Positions 32,939-41,344 of a stretch of DNA of 64,000 nucleotides are shown one piece after another. A model generated the notes under the pieces. It worked only from the letters and a program-made list of their open reading frames with translations, searched no databases and was not told where the DNA came from. The translations under genes were made by a program, and so were the position numbers. Position 1 is the first letter of the stretch. Each line of letters begins with the position of its first letter. Source of the stretch: Candidatus Villigracilis vicinus (GTDB lineage: Bacteria; Chloroflexota; Anaerolineae; Anaerolineales; Villigracilaceae); the NCBI GenBank assembly GCA_016721315.1, contig JADKIL010000007.1, positions 62,001 through 126,000 of the forward strand, written 5' to 3'.

Positions 32939-32944
32939 TACAAT
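32939..32944 (+). promoter_or_regulatory. TACAAT -10-like box
   Basis: AGGTACAATAAGGGCGG follows the small gene's stop and precedes the tiny frame at 32973 and the CorC-like gene. CTGACA lies 20 bases upstream, too far for a good -35. Confidence 0.45.
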
Positions 32945-32972
32945 AAGGGCGGAAATTTAAGTACGCAATATC

Positions 32973-33089
32973 ATGTCCGACATTCCCATAGAACCAGACC
33001 CTATCCCCCGTTCGTCAACCAACTTGGTGGAAAAACTCAAAGCCGCAAGTGCGTGTGCACGCGGCATGAATTTATTTAACATCCTTTAG
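32973..33089 (+). CDS. Possible very small protein (38 aa)
   Basis: An ATG with no clear ribosome binding site opens a 38-codon frame ending at 33089. It starts SDIPIEPDPIPRSS and includes the amphipathic stretch NLVEKLKAASACARG. The TACAAT box lies 29 bases upstream, so it may form the leader of the CorC-like gene's transcript. I see no homologue. It could be chance, since open frames of this size are common. Confidence 0.25.
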   Translation: MSDIPIEPDPIPRSSTNLVEKLKAASACARGMNLFNIL

Positions 33090-33126
33090 GTCTGCCCGCG
33101 ATCTTTACAACCTTGAACAGGAACCA

Positions 33127-34419
33127 ATGAGCATTAGCAGTGAAATTCTAGTTATTATTTTGTTGATCTTAATCAACGGCGTATTGGCAATGTCTGAAGC
33201 TGCCCTGCTTGCTTCACGTAAGGCAAAGTTACAGCAATTGGCAAATGAAGGTGACAAAGCCGCCGCACTAACCTTGGAATTATTAAAAAGCCCAAATATC
33301 TTCCTCTCGACCATTCAGATCGGTATTACGTTGATCGGTGTGCTGGCGGGTGCAGTCGGTGGTGCCACCATTGCCGAGGGGCTGTCCGCATCCTTCAAGA
33401 CCTTGCCGTATGTGGGTGAATACGGCGAATCCATTGCGCTCGGCATTGTGGTCATTGCCATCACCATGTTGACCATTTGGATGGGTGAACTCGTCCCCAA
33501 ACGTCTGGGCATCAACAGCCCTGAAAAGATCGCCAAGATCGTTGCAGGCCCGATGATCTTTATTTCTACGATATTTTCGCCGCTTGTCAAATTAATGAGC
33601 GGCGCCACTGAACTGGCACTCACCCTCTTCCGCATCAAACCAACAAATGAGCCGCCTATCACAGAAGAAGAACTGCAAGTACTGATCGACCAGGGCACGC
33701 AGGCGGGTATCTTTGAAGAAGCAGAACAGGATATGGTCGAAGGTATTTTCAGTCTCGGCGATACGCGCGTCTACTCTGTGATGACTCCTCGCACGGAGAT
33801 CGTTTGGCTGGATGTCAGCGACAAGATGGAGGAAATCCTTGAAAAGATAGGCGGCAGTCCGTATTCGCGCTTCCCGGTCCGTCAGGATTCGCTTGAAAGC
33901 ATAGTTGGCATTGTCAAATCACGAGACTTACTGGTGACCACGCTTTCACGGCAAGAGATCCACCTTAAAGACCTGGCGAAACCTGCCTACTTTATCCCTG
34001 AAACCATGCTCGCTTCACGCGCTTTGGAAGTTCTAAAAAAGAATAATACTGAAATGTTACTGGTCGTGGATGAGTTTGGCGGCGTTCAAGGCTTATTGAC
34101 CATCAATGATATTCTCGAAGAGATCGTCGGCGTTATGGAAGGCGACGAACCGCAAGCCACGCAACGTCAGGATGGTTCCTGGTTATTGGACGGCATGCTC
34201 GAAGTGGACGAGTTCAAAGAGATATTCGATCTGCATGAACTCCCGCATGAAACTGAATACGAAACCCTAAGCGGATTCGTTATGACCTCCCTTGGGCGTT
34301 TGCCGCAAACAGCAGACCATTTCGAATGGAATAACTTGCGCTTTGAAGTCGTCGATATGGATGGACGCCGCGTAGACAAGGTCTTGGTCACCGCCAAACC
34401 CAAAACGGGAACCGATTAA
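33127..34419 (+). CDS. CNNM/CBS-domain protein of the CorC/HlyC family
   Basis: The 430-residue protein has an N-terminal CNNM membrane domain with about four helices (LSTIQIGITLIGVLAGAVGG, and the WMGELVPKRLGI motif), a CBS pair (about residues 205-330: YSVMTPRTEIVWLD, YSRFPV, GIVKSRDLL), and a C-terminal CorC_HlyC domain (LLDGMLEVDEFKEIF). Members are membrane transport proteins for Mg2+ or related ions, and the CBS pair binds nucleotides. It is often called hemolysin, but haemolytic activity is not implied. AACAGGAACCA precedes the start. Confidence 0.92.
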   Translation: MSISSEILVIILLILINGVLAMSEAALLASRKAKLQQLANEGDKAAALTLELLKSPNIFLSTIQIGITLIGVLAGAVGGATIAEGLSASFKTLPYVGEYGESIALGIVVIAITMLTIWMGELVPKRLGINSPEKIAKIVAGPMIFISTIFSPLVKLMSGATELALTLFRIKPTNEPPITEEELQVLIDQGTQAGIFEEAEQDMVEGIFSLGDTRVYSVMTPRTEIVWLDVSDKMEEILEKIGGSPYSRFPVRQDSLESIVGIVKSRDLLVTTLSRQEIHLKDLAKPAYFIPETMLASRALEVLKKNNTEMLLVVDEFGGVQGLLTINDILEEIVGVMEGDEPQATQRQDGSWLLDGMLEVDEFKEIFDLHELPHETEYETLSGFVMTSLGRLPQTADHFEWNNLRFEVVDMDGRRVDKVLVTAKPKTGTD

Positions 34420-34468
34420 TTCCCGCATCGTACCCCAACCGTATAAAAAACGTGTAATTGTTCGATGG

Positions 34469-34474
34469 TATAAT
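34469..34474 (+). promoter_or_regulatory. TATAAT -10 box ten bases before the LysM gene
   Basis: GGTATAATC ends ten bases before the ATG at 34485, so the transcript would have a leader of only a few bases. No ribosome binding site lies before the ATG. Confidence 0.6.
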
Positions 34475-34484
34475 CTCCGCCCGT

Positions 34485-35648
34485 ATGACTCAAGAATCAT
34501 CTCACAGCAAAACAAAGGTCTGTCCCACCTGCGGGACGCGCTTGAGCGAGAACGCCGTCCGCTGTTTGGTATGCGGAACGGAATTTACCGCCCAGCCGCA
34601 GCCCAAGGCAGTGAAAAAGACGGAGCGATCCGTTCAAGCCGCCAGCCTGCCACAGTTAACTCTCAGCCTGCCAGCCGCCATCGGCTCATTGTTGGCGGTC
34701 ATTGTGGTTGCAGCAGGTCTTACCTTCTTCCTCGTTCCAAAAGACCCTGAATCATTTTCAACACAAGATACCCCCACTCCAACAGAAACTTCGATCCCAT
34801 CGGCAAGTGCAACCGCAACCCTGCCCTCCACAGACACCCCCACACCCACCCTGCAGCCGCCATTCGATTATGTGGTTTCTGCCAACGATGGTTCATGTTC
34901 GCAGATCGCCTTTAATTTCAATGTTTCGGTTCAAAGCATCATTGTGTTGAACAACCTCGCGTCGAGCTGCCCGATCTCGGTAGGTCAGGCACTCAAGATT
35001 CCCTATCCAACCCCCACCATCCCGCCGCCAGCCACAAACACCGCGCTTCCGGCAGAGGCAACCCGCATCTCTTGCGAAACAGTGCAGATCACCGTTCAAG
35101 AGAACGATACCCTTTCCAGTATCGCCGCAAACTACGCCGTATCCATGGATGCGGTTAAAGAGTTCAATGGGCTGACAACGGATAACGTATTCCTTGGTCA
35201 GACCATCCTGATCCCGCTGTGCGAACGGGCACCGGATCCTAACAAGCCAACTCCAACAGCAACCTTGCCGCCTCCCTACCCAGCCCCGAACCTGCTCCTG
35301 CCCGCAGACGGCGCTGCCTTCACCCTGGCAAATGACGTTGTCACTTTGCAATGGGCATCCGTTGGTGTCCTGCGCGGCGGCGAAGCCTATCAGGTTGTCG
35401 TTGAAGATGTGACTGCCAGCCAAACCCGTCGCATTACAGACTACGTAACCGACACAAAATACATTATCCCAACCTCATTCCGCCCGAAAGACAATGTGGC
35501 GCATGTCATGCGATGGTGGGTACAGCCTGTCCTGCAATCTGGCGTGGATGATCAAGGGCAGCCCATTTGGATCTCTTCCGGCGCAACCAGTGAAAGGCGC
35601 GTGTTCACCTGGGTTGGCGTTGCCGTTGAAGGCACGCCAAATCCGTAG
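34485..35648 (+). CDS. Zinc-ribbon, single-helix, double LysM protein
   Basis: The 387-residue protein has an N-terminal zinc ribbon (CPTCGTRLSENAVRCLVCG), a membrane helix (AIGSLLAVIVVAAGLTFFL) at about residues 65-85, a Thr/Pro-rich spacer, two LysM domains (about 128-178 with VVSANDGSCSQIAFNF, and about 205-250 with VQENDTLSSIAANY), and a C-terminal strand-rich domain. The zinc ribbon faces the cytoplasm and the LysM domains face the wall, where they bind peptidoglycan or chitin-like glycans. The start at 34485 is the first ATG after the TATAAT box. Confidence 0.85.
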   Translation: MTQESSHSKTKVCPTCGTRLSENAVRCLVCGTEFTAQPQPKAVKKTERSVQAASLPQLTLSLPAAIGSLLAVIVVAAGLTFFLVPKDPESFSTQDTPTPTETSIPSASATATLPSTDTPTPTLQPPFDYVVSANDGSCSQIAFNFNVSVQSIIVLNNLASSCPISVGQALKIPYPTPTIPPPATNTALPAEATRISCETVQITVQENDTLSSIAANYAVSMDAVKEFNGLTTDNVFLGQTILIPLCERAPDPNKPTPTATLPPPYPAPNLLLPADGAAFTLANDVVTLQWASVGVLRGGEAYQVVVEDVTASQTRRITDYVTDTKYIIPTSFRPKDNVAHVMRWWVQPVLQSGVDDQGQPIWISSGATSERRVFTWVGVAVEGTPNP

Positions 35649-35679
35649 CCGGTTTGGCGCGAGCTATATCAAATCATTA

Positions 35680-35710
35680 AAAACTCCCTGTCTATGCGGC
35701 AGGGAGTTTT
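35680..35710 (+). terminator. Rho-independent terminator after the LysM gene
   Basis: AAAACTCCCTG pairs perfectly with CAGGGAGTTTT, loop of nine bases. Confidence 0.9.
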
Positions 35711-35740
35711 ACAATAAATCATTGGAATGAGGAGAGTATT

Positions 35741-35926
35741 ATGTTAAGGAACATTTTCAAGGTTTTTGCAGTACTACTTATTATTTCGGGCGTGATCTGG
35801 ATCCTTCAGGGAGTAAACATCCTGCCAGGCAGCTTCATGACGGGCGACCCGCAATGGGCGATCAACGGCGCGATCACCGCGGTAATTGGAAGCGCATTAC
35901 TCTGGTTCCTGTCTCGCAAAAAATAA
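35741..35926 (+). CDS. Small membrane protein with two helices (61 aa)
   Basis: The 61-residue protein has helices at about 8-25 (FAVLLIISGVIWILQGV) and 40-57 (GAITAVIGSALLWFL) joined by GSFMTGDPQWA, and ends in RKK. It resembles small two-helix proteins with an 'ILPGSFMTGDPQWAING' loop that I recall in many Gram-positive and Chloroflexota genomes without a known function. GAGGAGAG precedes the ATG. Its TAA overlaps the ATG of the next gene, so the two are made together. Confidence 0.7.
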   Translation: MLRNIFKVFAVLLIISGVIWILQGVNILPGSFMTGDPQWAINGAITAVIGSALLWFLSRKK

Positions 35927-36144
35927 TGGACGAGACCTTCAAGATCGGCGACCGTGTCCAGATCCGTTTGGATTCCAAGTTCGGAGACAAAGAAGGCTGG
36001 TACACAGGCACGATCGTTCGCGTTGATCCATATTCAGAGCATCGCAGTTTTTACTGGATAAGGCTGAATGCAGAAGCCCAGGCTGTTTTGCAACTGCGCG
36101 AGATCTCGGTTTTCAACCTCAAAAATATAAAAAAAGCAGAATAG
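35926..36144 (+). CDS. Small basic protein of unknown function (72 aa)
   Basis: The ATG at 35926 uses the last base of the previous stop codon. The 72 residues (MDETFKIGDRVQIRLDSKF at the start) look like a small beta-barrel such as SH3-like or KOW folds: FKIGDRVQIRLDSKF, WYTGTIVRVDPYS, FYWIRLN. Such domains often bind RNA, DNA or proteins. The C-terminus is basic (LKNIKKAE). The family is not clear. The overlap with the previous gene supports that it is real. Confidence 0.6.
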   Translation: MDETFKIGDRVQIRLDSKFGDKEGWYTGTIVRVDPYSEHRSFYWIRLNAEAQAVLQLREISVFNLKNIKKAE

Positions 36145-36210
36145 ATTCATTCGCTTTCACGGCGAAATTTCATCATGTTCCCGTAACCCAGATACACGCC
36201 CATCACACTG

Positions 36211-36216
36211 TATAAT
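36211..36216 (+). promoter_or_regulatory. TATAAT -10 box seven bases before the histidine kinase
   Basis: CTGTATAATCC ends seven bases before the ATG at 36224. No ribosome binding site is present, so a leaderless transcript is likely. Confidence 0.6.
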
Positions 36217-36223
36217 CCAATCA

Positions 36224-38017
36224 ATGCAGACCACTCCCCTCCTTCTCCCCTGGATACTATCCGTCATCCTCACCTTTTTGATGGGTCTGTATGCGTTTCG
36301 CTTCAGGAGAAATGTTGCTACCATCCCATTTATTGCGATGTGCTTCTTTGCATCCTTATGGGCATTTACGTATTTGTTCGAATTGGGCAGCACCAACCTC
36401 CTGGTGAAATTATGGAGCGTGAAGATCGGATATATCGGCGTGATCGGCGTGCCGCTTTCATGGCTGGCGTTCGCGCTTGCCTACTCCGGGCGCACAGAAT
36501 GGCTCATAAAGCGGAACATTCAGCTGGCACTGATCTTCCCCATCATTACATACATTGTTATTTTGACAAATGAATACCATTACTGGTTCTTCACCGAAAT
36601 CGGATTACAGACCGACAAAACCTCCGGGTTAATCTTGATCAAAAATCCGCTGGGTTGGTGGTTCTGGCTGCATGCCAGTTATGTTTACATCGCAATGGTG
36701 ATTGGCACATTTTTTCTGCTGCGCGAGTATTGGGATAAGCGCGAAGTATATCGTTCACAGATCGTCGTTAACATCGCTGCCATCTTACTGCCCTGGATAT
36801 CCAATGGCATTGTACTTGCCGGAATCCTACCCGTCCGCATCGACATCACCTCGGTCATGTTCTCCATCTCGATCCTGATCCTCGGCTGGGGCTTCCTGCG
36901 TTACCATCTACTGGACATCCTGCCGGTGGCACATCGAGCCGTATTCGAAAGCATCTCAGACTCTGTGATCGTGCTGGATACCGACCTGCGCATCGTGGAA
37001 CTCAACCCTGCCGCCCAGGAACTTTTCAAACTTCAACCAGACGCTGCGATCAGCAAACCATTTCACACCGTTTTCAAGCCGTGGCTGCAACTCAGCGACA
37101 AAGTTCTGCGCACGCATGGGTACCACAGGGAAGTTGTGCTCGAAAACGAGGGGGAGTCACTGCGCTGGCTACATCTTTTTATTAGCACCTTGCGCAATAG
37201 CTCGGGTCAAAGTGACGGTCTGATCGTCACCATGCGTGACGTCACCAGCATCAAAGACAATGAAGCAGCACTCGCCATCGCACGAGACGAAGCTATGCAG
37301 GCAAATAGTTTCAAATCACAACTACTTGCCAACGTCAGCCACGAATTGCGCACCCCGCTGGGTATCATTCTCGGCTACACTGATCTGATCGTTCGCAAAT
37401 CCTACGGCGACCTGACCGATAAGCAGGTCAACATCCTTGGACGCATCAAAGACAGCACCCAATATCTTGACGGCTTGGTCTCAGAGCTTCTTGACCAGGC
37501 ACAGCTGGACAGCGGCAAACTACAGCTGACCGAAAGACCATTCGAGCCACGCGAGGTGCTGGGGTCTGTTTGCAGTCAATTGAGCGTTTTGGCAGAATCG
37601 AAAAACCTTGCATTCAATTTCAACATCGCAGACACAATGCCGATCGCCATTGTTGGTGACAGCCAGCGCCTCAAACAGATCCTCGTCAATCTGATCAGCA
37701 ATGCCATCAAATTCACAGAAACCGGCGGGATCACTGTAACTGTTTCGGCAACCTCTAAAGCGGAATGGATAATGCAAGTCACAGATACCGGTCCGGGCAT
37801 TCCATCCGAATCGCTGAACACCGTCTTTGAACCCTTCAAACAACTTGCCGATGCAAACAAAACCCTTCGCAAGGGCTACGGACTCGGATTATCCATCACC
37901 CGCCAACTTGTTCGCCTCATGGGGGGCAATATCGCACTCGAAAGTAAACTAGGTACGGGAACGACATTCACGGTAACCCTGCCGCTCATCACAGAATCGG
38001 AAAATACTCATGACTAA
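36224..38017 (+). CDS. Histidine kinase with 7TM sensor, PAS domain
   Basis: The 597-residue protein has seven N-terminal membrane helices (about 6-240: histidine kinase N-terminal 7TM domain), a PAS domain (about 245-350: DSVIVLDTDLRIVELNPAAQELF), HisKA with LLANVSHELRTPLGIILGYTD, and a HATPase domain with NLISNAIKF, VTDTGPGIPSESLN and GYGLGLSITRQL. It relays an unknown membrane or extracellular signal. The receiver-only protein gene overlaps its 3' end by eight bases and is its partner. The ATG follows a TATAAT box by seven bases with no ribosome binding site. Confidence 0.93.
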   Translation: MQTTPLLLPWILSVILTFLMGLYAFRFRRNVATIPFIAMCFFASLWAFTYLFELGSTNLLVKLWSVKIGYIGVIGVPLSWLAFALAYSGRTEWLIKRNIQLALIFPIITYIVILTNEYHYWFFTEIGLQTDKTSGLILIKNPLGWWFWLHASYVYIAMVIGTFFLLREYWDKREVYRSQIVVNIAAILLPWISNGIVLAGILPVRIDITSVMFSISILILGWGFLRYHLLDILPVAHRAVFESISDSVIVLDTDLRIVELNPAAQELFKLQPDAAISKPFHTVFKPWLQLSDKVLRTHGYHREVVLENEGESLRWLHLFISTLRNSSGQSDGLIVTMRDVTSIKDNEAALAIARDEAMQANSFKSQLLANVSHELRTPLGIILGYTDLIVRKSYGDLTDKQVNILGRIKDSTQYLDGLVSELLDQAQLDSGKLQLTERPFEPREVLGSVCSQLSVLAESKNLAFNFNIADTMPIAIVGDSQRLKQILVNLISNAIKFTETGGITVTVSATSKAEWIMQVTDTGPGIPSESLNTVFEPFKQLADANKTLRKGYGLGLSITRQLVRLMGGNIALESKLGTGTTFTVTLPLITESENTHD

Positions 38018-38393
38018 TCAACCCATTGCGGTCGTCGTTGAAGATGACCCCTATCTTTCCGAGATATACTCCGATACCCTGCGCAGTATTGGCATCACTG
38101 TAGAAACCTATTACGATGGCGAAACCGCCATGCAAAAACTCAGAGGCTCCCGCCTTGACCTGATTATTCTCGACTTAAACCTGCCCAAATATTCAGGCAT
38201 CGAAATATTTCACGAATTGCGCAATCAACCCGAAACCGCCGAAACCTGGGTGCTCATCGTAACTGCAAATCCATCCCAAGCCGCTGAACTCAGCGAAGCC
38301 GAAGTGGAAAGCCAGAACCTTCTAGTTCTCGCAAAACCAGTCAGTGTAGACCAGCTCGACCAGCTTGCCCGGCGTCTCATCTTTCGAAAATAA
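38010..38393 (+). CDS. Single-domain response regulator
   Basis: The 127-residue protein is a receiver domain only. The acidic pocket EDDP is near the start, phospho-accepting Asp in LIILDLNLPKYSG, and the Lys in LVLAKPVSVDQL. It lacks any output domain, like CheY and SpoF, so it would pass on the signal by protein contact. It overlaps the histidine kinase gene and completes that two-component system. Confidence 0.93.
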   Translation: MTNQPIAVVVEDDPYLSEIYSDTLRSIGITVETYYDGETAMQKLRGSRLDLIILDLNLPKYSGIEIFHELRNQPETAETWVLIVTANPSQAAELSEAEVESQNLLVLAKPVSVDQLDQLARRLIFRK

Positions 38394-38422
38394 TCACAGG
38401 CACACAAACCAATTCAAGCGGG

Positions 38423-38428
38423 TACAAT
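38423..38428 (+). promoter_or_regulatory. TACAAT -10 box nine bases before the methyltransferase
   Basis: GGGTACAATCC ends nine bases before the ATG at 38438. The same GGGTACAAT is found at 13933-13941. Confidence 0.5.
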
Positions 38429-38437
38429 CCACATACA

Positions 38438-39454
38438 ATGGATATGAATTTTGATTCTCTGCACCCCCTGCTTGAAAAAGCCCTTGCCCTGCGCCTCGTC
38501 CAATCAAACGCCTCAAACCCAGCCCTACACGGAACCAGCCACGAAGAAGCTCTGCGCCTCTTCAACGGGTTTTACGAGGGCTATCCTGACCTCGTACTGG
38601 ATATTTACGCAGGCACCCTGGTCATTCATGATTACTCGGAAACCCCGAGTTCAGCCTTCATTCAGAGTGTTAGCGATTACATCCGCAATGCCATGCCCTG
38701 GTTGCACACTGGGATACTAAAAACCCGCAACGGACCTACCCAAAAGGAAAAGCGCGGCACACTGCTCTTTGGCAGCACCCTCGACAGCAAGGTCAACGAA
38801 TATGGTATCCGCTACGCCATCGACCTGACCATGAATCGCGACTCCAGTTTCTACCTTGATACCAAAAACCTGCGTAAATGGCTGACCGAAAACATGAGAG
38901 GGAAATCCGTACTGAACACCTTTGCGTATACCGGCAGCTTGGGTGTCGCCGCGTTTGCAGGCGGTGCTGCGAACGTTATACAAACAGATCTAAGCCGTCA
39001 GTTCTTAAATCTTGCCAAAGACTCATTCGCATTGAACGGCTACCCCATTCAAAAACAGAATTTTATAGCGCAGGATTTCTTCCCCGCCATCGCACGCTTC
39101 AAAGCTGGTAAACAGACCTTTGACTGCGTCATCATTGACCCGCCTTTCTTCTCTTCCACGTCGCATGGCAAAGTAGACCTGCTGCACGAAAGCGAACGAC
39201 TCATCAACAAGGTCCGACCGCTGATCAATGATGGTGGTGTACTTATCACCATCAATAATGCAGTCTTCCTGAGCGGTGAAGATTACATGACAACCCTGCG
39301 GTCATTATGCAAAGATGGTTACCTGAGCATTCGTGAGTTGATCCCCGTTCCAGAAGATTTTATCGGTTTGAATCGGGTCGGAAAGCCCATCACAGATCCG
39401 GCTCCATTCAACCATTCCACAAAGATCGCTATTTTGGATGTAAAACGAAAATGA
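38438..39454 (+). CDS. RlmI/RlmK-like class I SAM-dependent rRNA methyltransferase
   Basis: The 338-residue protein methylates RNA. The N-terminal 90 residues include RLFNGFYEGYPDLVLDIY, similar to the RNA-binding segment of RlmI-like enzymes. The Rossmann core holds VLNTFAYTGSLGVAA (SAM site) and QTDLSRQFLNLAKDSF. The catalytic IDPPFFSS resembles the DPPx motif, but the Cys of m5C methyltransferases is not seen in these motifs. It probably modifies 23S rRNA. Translation is coupled to the ACT-domain gene by an ATGA overlap. Confidence 0.85.
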   Translation: MDMNFDSLHPLLEKALALRLVQSNASNPALHGTSHEEALRLFNGFYEGYPDLVLDIYAGTLVIHDYSETPSSAFIQSVSDYIRNAMPWLHTGILKTRNGPTQKEKRGTLLFGSTLDSKVNEYGIRYAIDLTMNRDSSFYLDTKNLRKWLTENMRGKSVLNTFAYTGSLGVAAFAGGAANVIQTDLSRQFLNLAKDSFALNGYPIQKQNFIAQDFFPAIARFKAGKQTFDCVIIDPPFFSSTSHGKVDLLHESERLINKVRPLINDGGVLITINNAVFLSGEDYMTTLRSLCKDGYLSIRELIPVPEDFIGLNRVGKPITDPAPFNHSTKIAILDVKRK

Positions 39455-39846
39455 CCGGTGAAACCGACCTGAGTAAACTGCTGCAAAATATGCATCCTGA
39501 ACTAAACGCAGGCGAATATGTATATTGTCTTGTGGATTCGTTGGAGCATGCCGTAAAGCTTGAACCGCTGGGTGTTTTTATGGAAAAAGAAGGGGTGACC
39601 GTCATTCTGTCCAAAACCAAAGCAGACAAAGAGGCACTCTCCTACCCGGGCGCCTGCGCATGGATCACATTAACCGTTCATTCTTCCCTGGAAGCGGTTG
39701 GTCTGACTGCCGCATTCAGCCAAGCGCTTACTGAAGCAAACATAAGCTGTAACGTGGTCGCTGCTTATTATCACGACCACATCTTTGTTCCCATTAAAGA
39801 TGCAGAGCGGGCTATAAATGTTTTACGTGCATTGACAAAGGCATAA
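39451..39846 (+). CDS. ACT-domain protein (131 aa)
   Basis: The 131-residue protein has two ACT-like halves: an N-terminal half (YVYCLVDSLEHAVKLEPLGVFMEKEG) and a C-terminal one (CAWITLTVHSSLEAVGLTAAFSQALTEANISCNVVA, HDHIFVPIKDAERAINVLRAL). This layout is found in small proteins of the DUF2241/ACT_7 type. ACT domains usually bind amino acids, so it may sense one. It lies in an operon with the methyltransferase (four-base overlap) and the NTF2-like gene one base downstream. Confidence 0.8.
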   Translation: MTGETDLSKLLQNMHPELNAGEYVYCLVDSLEHAVKLEPLGVFMEKEGVTVILSKTKADKEALSYPGACAWITLTVHSSLEAVGLTAAFSQALTEANISCNVVAAYYHDHIFVPIKDAERAINVLRALTKA

Positions 39847-39847
39847 A

Positions 39848-40222
39848 ATGACCCCCAAACACCTTATAGAAATTTTTTGGCAAACCATGGAAAGTAATGA
39901 TTTTTATATTGCAGCCGAACTTTTGCATGACGATTTCATTCTCGAATGGCCTCAATCCGGCGAACGCATTCGGGGTAGGGAAAATTTCGCAAAAATAAAC
40001 ACTGCCTATCCCGCGAAAGGAAGCTGGCACTTCCAAATCAATTCGATCTTCTGCGATGGAGAAACGGTCATTAGCGATGTCTCAGTGACAGACGGTTCAC
40101 GAATCGACCGCGTACTCACATTTTCAACCATCCGTGATGGAAAGATATGGAAGCAGATCGAATTCTGGCCCGAACCTTTTGAAGCACCCGAATGGCGGTC
40201 TGCCTGGGTGGAAACGTTCTAA
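39848..40222 (+). CDS. NTF2-like (SnoaL) protein (124 aa)
   Basis: The 124-residue protein has an N-terminal helix (LIEIFWQTMESNDFYIAAEL), then LHDDFILEWPQSGERIRGRENFAKIN, WHFQINSIFCDGETVISDV and KIWKQIEFWPEPFEAPEWR. This is the usual pattern of small nuclear transport factor 2 fold proteins with an N-terminal helix and curved sheet. The function is not known. It is the last of the methyltransferase-ACT-NTF2 operon and ends seven bases before the convergent CAP-domain gene, with no terminator between. Confidence 0.75.
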   Translation: MTPKHLIEIFWQTMESNDFYIAAELLHDDFILEWPQSGERIRGRENFAKINTAYPAKGSWHFQINSIFCDGETVISDVSVTDGSRIDRVLTFSTIRDGKIWKQIEFWPEPFEAPEWRSAWVETF

Positions 40223-40228
40223 AGTAAT

Positions 40229-41266
40229 TCAAATTTCCTTTTTTCGCGCCATAACCGCAAACAACCCCGCAAGAAATAAAGCAGTCAACCCTATGGCTGC
40301 CACACTTAACGGCGAGACTTGTTCCCCCTGAAATTCCTGATCGCTATTGGATGTCGCGGACGGCATAGGCAATGATGTTGCAGATCGAACGCTGGAGACC
40401 TCGGCAGGTTGTGACTCAACCGGGGTCAACGGCGCAGACTGGGTTGCATCTGTTCGCACCAGCAGAGTTTGTCCTTCGTAAACCGTATCGGAATTTCCAA
40501 GGTTATTCAGGGATTGAATCTGTTTAATGGTCGTACCATACGCAACTGCAATGCTCCATAAGGTTTGTCCATATAACACCTCGTGATACACCCTGCCATT
40601 TGGGAAGGGCGTATTTAACGAAACCGGGACCGAATATTGCGGCAGAACTCCATTGATCGCCGCCTGTGTTTCTATTTGTGAAAAAGCTGCCTGTGTTTGA
40701 GGAATGCTGGTCAAAATGGCGGCGGCATTTGATTGCATTTTCCCACTGGTGGTTTGTAATGCTGTCTCGATCACTATATAAAATTGACCATCCCCCACAG
40801 AAACCCCTGCACCAATATCGCTCCGCGTTGTAGAGAGCATGGTGTTGGTATGCAAATCATCGCCCAGCCACATTTGGATGGCTTCTTCCGCCGTAGTCGC
40901 TGGACCCCAATTTTCAGAACGATACCCATCCTGTGTCAGGTCACCTGAAAGCGGATACCCCAACGACATCATCCACTGACCCAGAGTCATATTGCCTGGT
41001 CGCCAATGCCCCGGCAGCCCGGAGGCAATTCCATTTGCCTGCTCCTGCGCAATTTGCATCAACACGGGGTGAGCGTACAAAGCAGGTAACCCATACGATA
41101 AACGCAGGTTATTGACCGCATTGATAATATCTGCCGGGTTGGGAGGCGCTCCCAACGTTGGTGTGGGGCTAAAATCTTGAGCATGCACTGGAGCAGAGAG
41201 AAACAGAATAGGGAGGAACAACAAGCCAAGCAGAAAGATCGGTTTTATTTTCATATCATGTAACAT
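40229..41266 (-). CDS. CAP/SCP-domain protein with LysM and C-terminal helix
   Basis: The protein is about 345 residues. It has a signal peptide (ending VHAQD), a CAP domain (about 45-185: INAVNNLRLSYGLPALYAHP, then LGQWMMSLGYP, NWGPATTAEEAIQMW), a LysM domain (about 225-275: VLYGQTLWSIAVAYG), and a C-terminal helix (VAAIGLTALFLAGLFAVMA) with KKEI, so it is anchored outside the membrane. CAP proteins occur in many cell-surface roles. LysM would tether it to peptidoglycan. ATGs at 41266 and 41254 both fit as starts and neither has a good ribosome binding site. Confidence 0.85.
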   Translation of the reverse strand: MLHDMKIKPIFLLGLLFLPILFLSAPVHAQDFSPTPTLGAPPNPADIINAVNNLRLSYGLPALYAHPVLMQIAQEQANGIASGLPGHWRPGNMTLGQWMMSLGYPLSGDLTQDGYRSENWGPATTAEEAIQMWLGDDLHTNTMLSTTRSDIGAGVSVGDGQFYIVIETALQTTSGKMQSNAAAILTSIPQTQAAFSQIETQAAINGVLPQYSVPVSLNTPFPNGRVYHEVLYGQTLWSIAVAYGTTIKQIQSLNNLGNSDTVYEGQTLLVRTDATQSAPLTPVESQPAEVSSVRSATSLPMPSATSNSDQEFQGEQVSPLSVAAIGLTALFLAGLFAVMARKKEI

Positions 41267-41305
41267 GTTGCACAGACCACCCGAACATAACAGGCAATTT
41301 TATTG

Positions 41306-41342
41306 AAAAAGTACCGAAGGGTCTACTCCTTCGGTACTTTTT
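41306..41342 (-). terminator. Rho-independent terminator of the TolB-like lipoprotein gene
   Basis: AAAAAGTACCGAAGG pairs perfectly with CCTTCGGTACTTTTT. It lies just after the TAG of the gene at 41345-42562. Confidence 0.93.
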
Positions 41343-41344
41343 AT

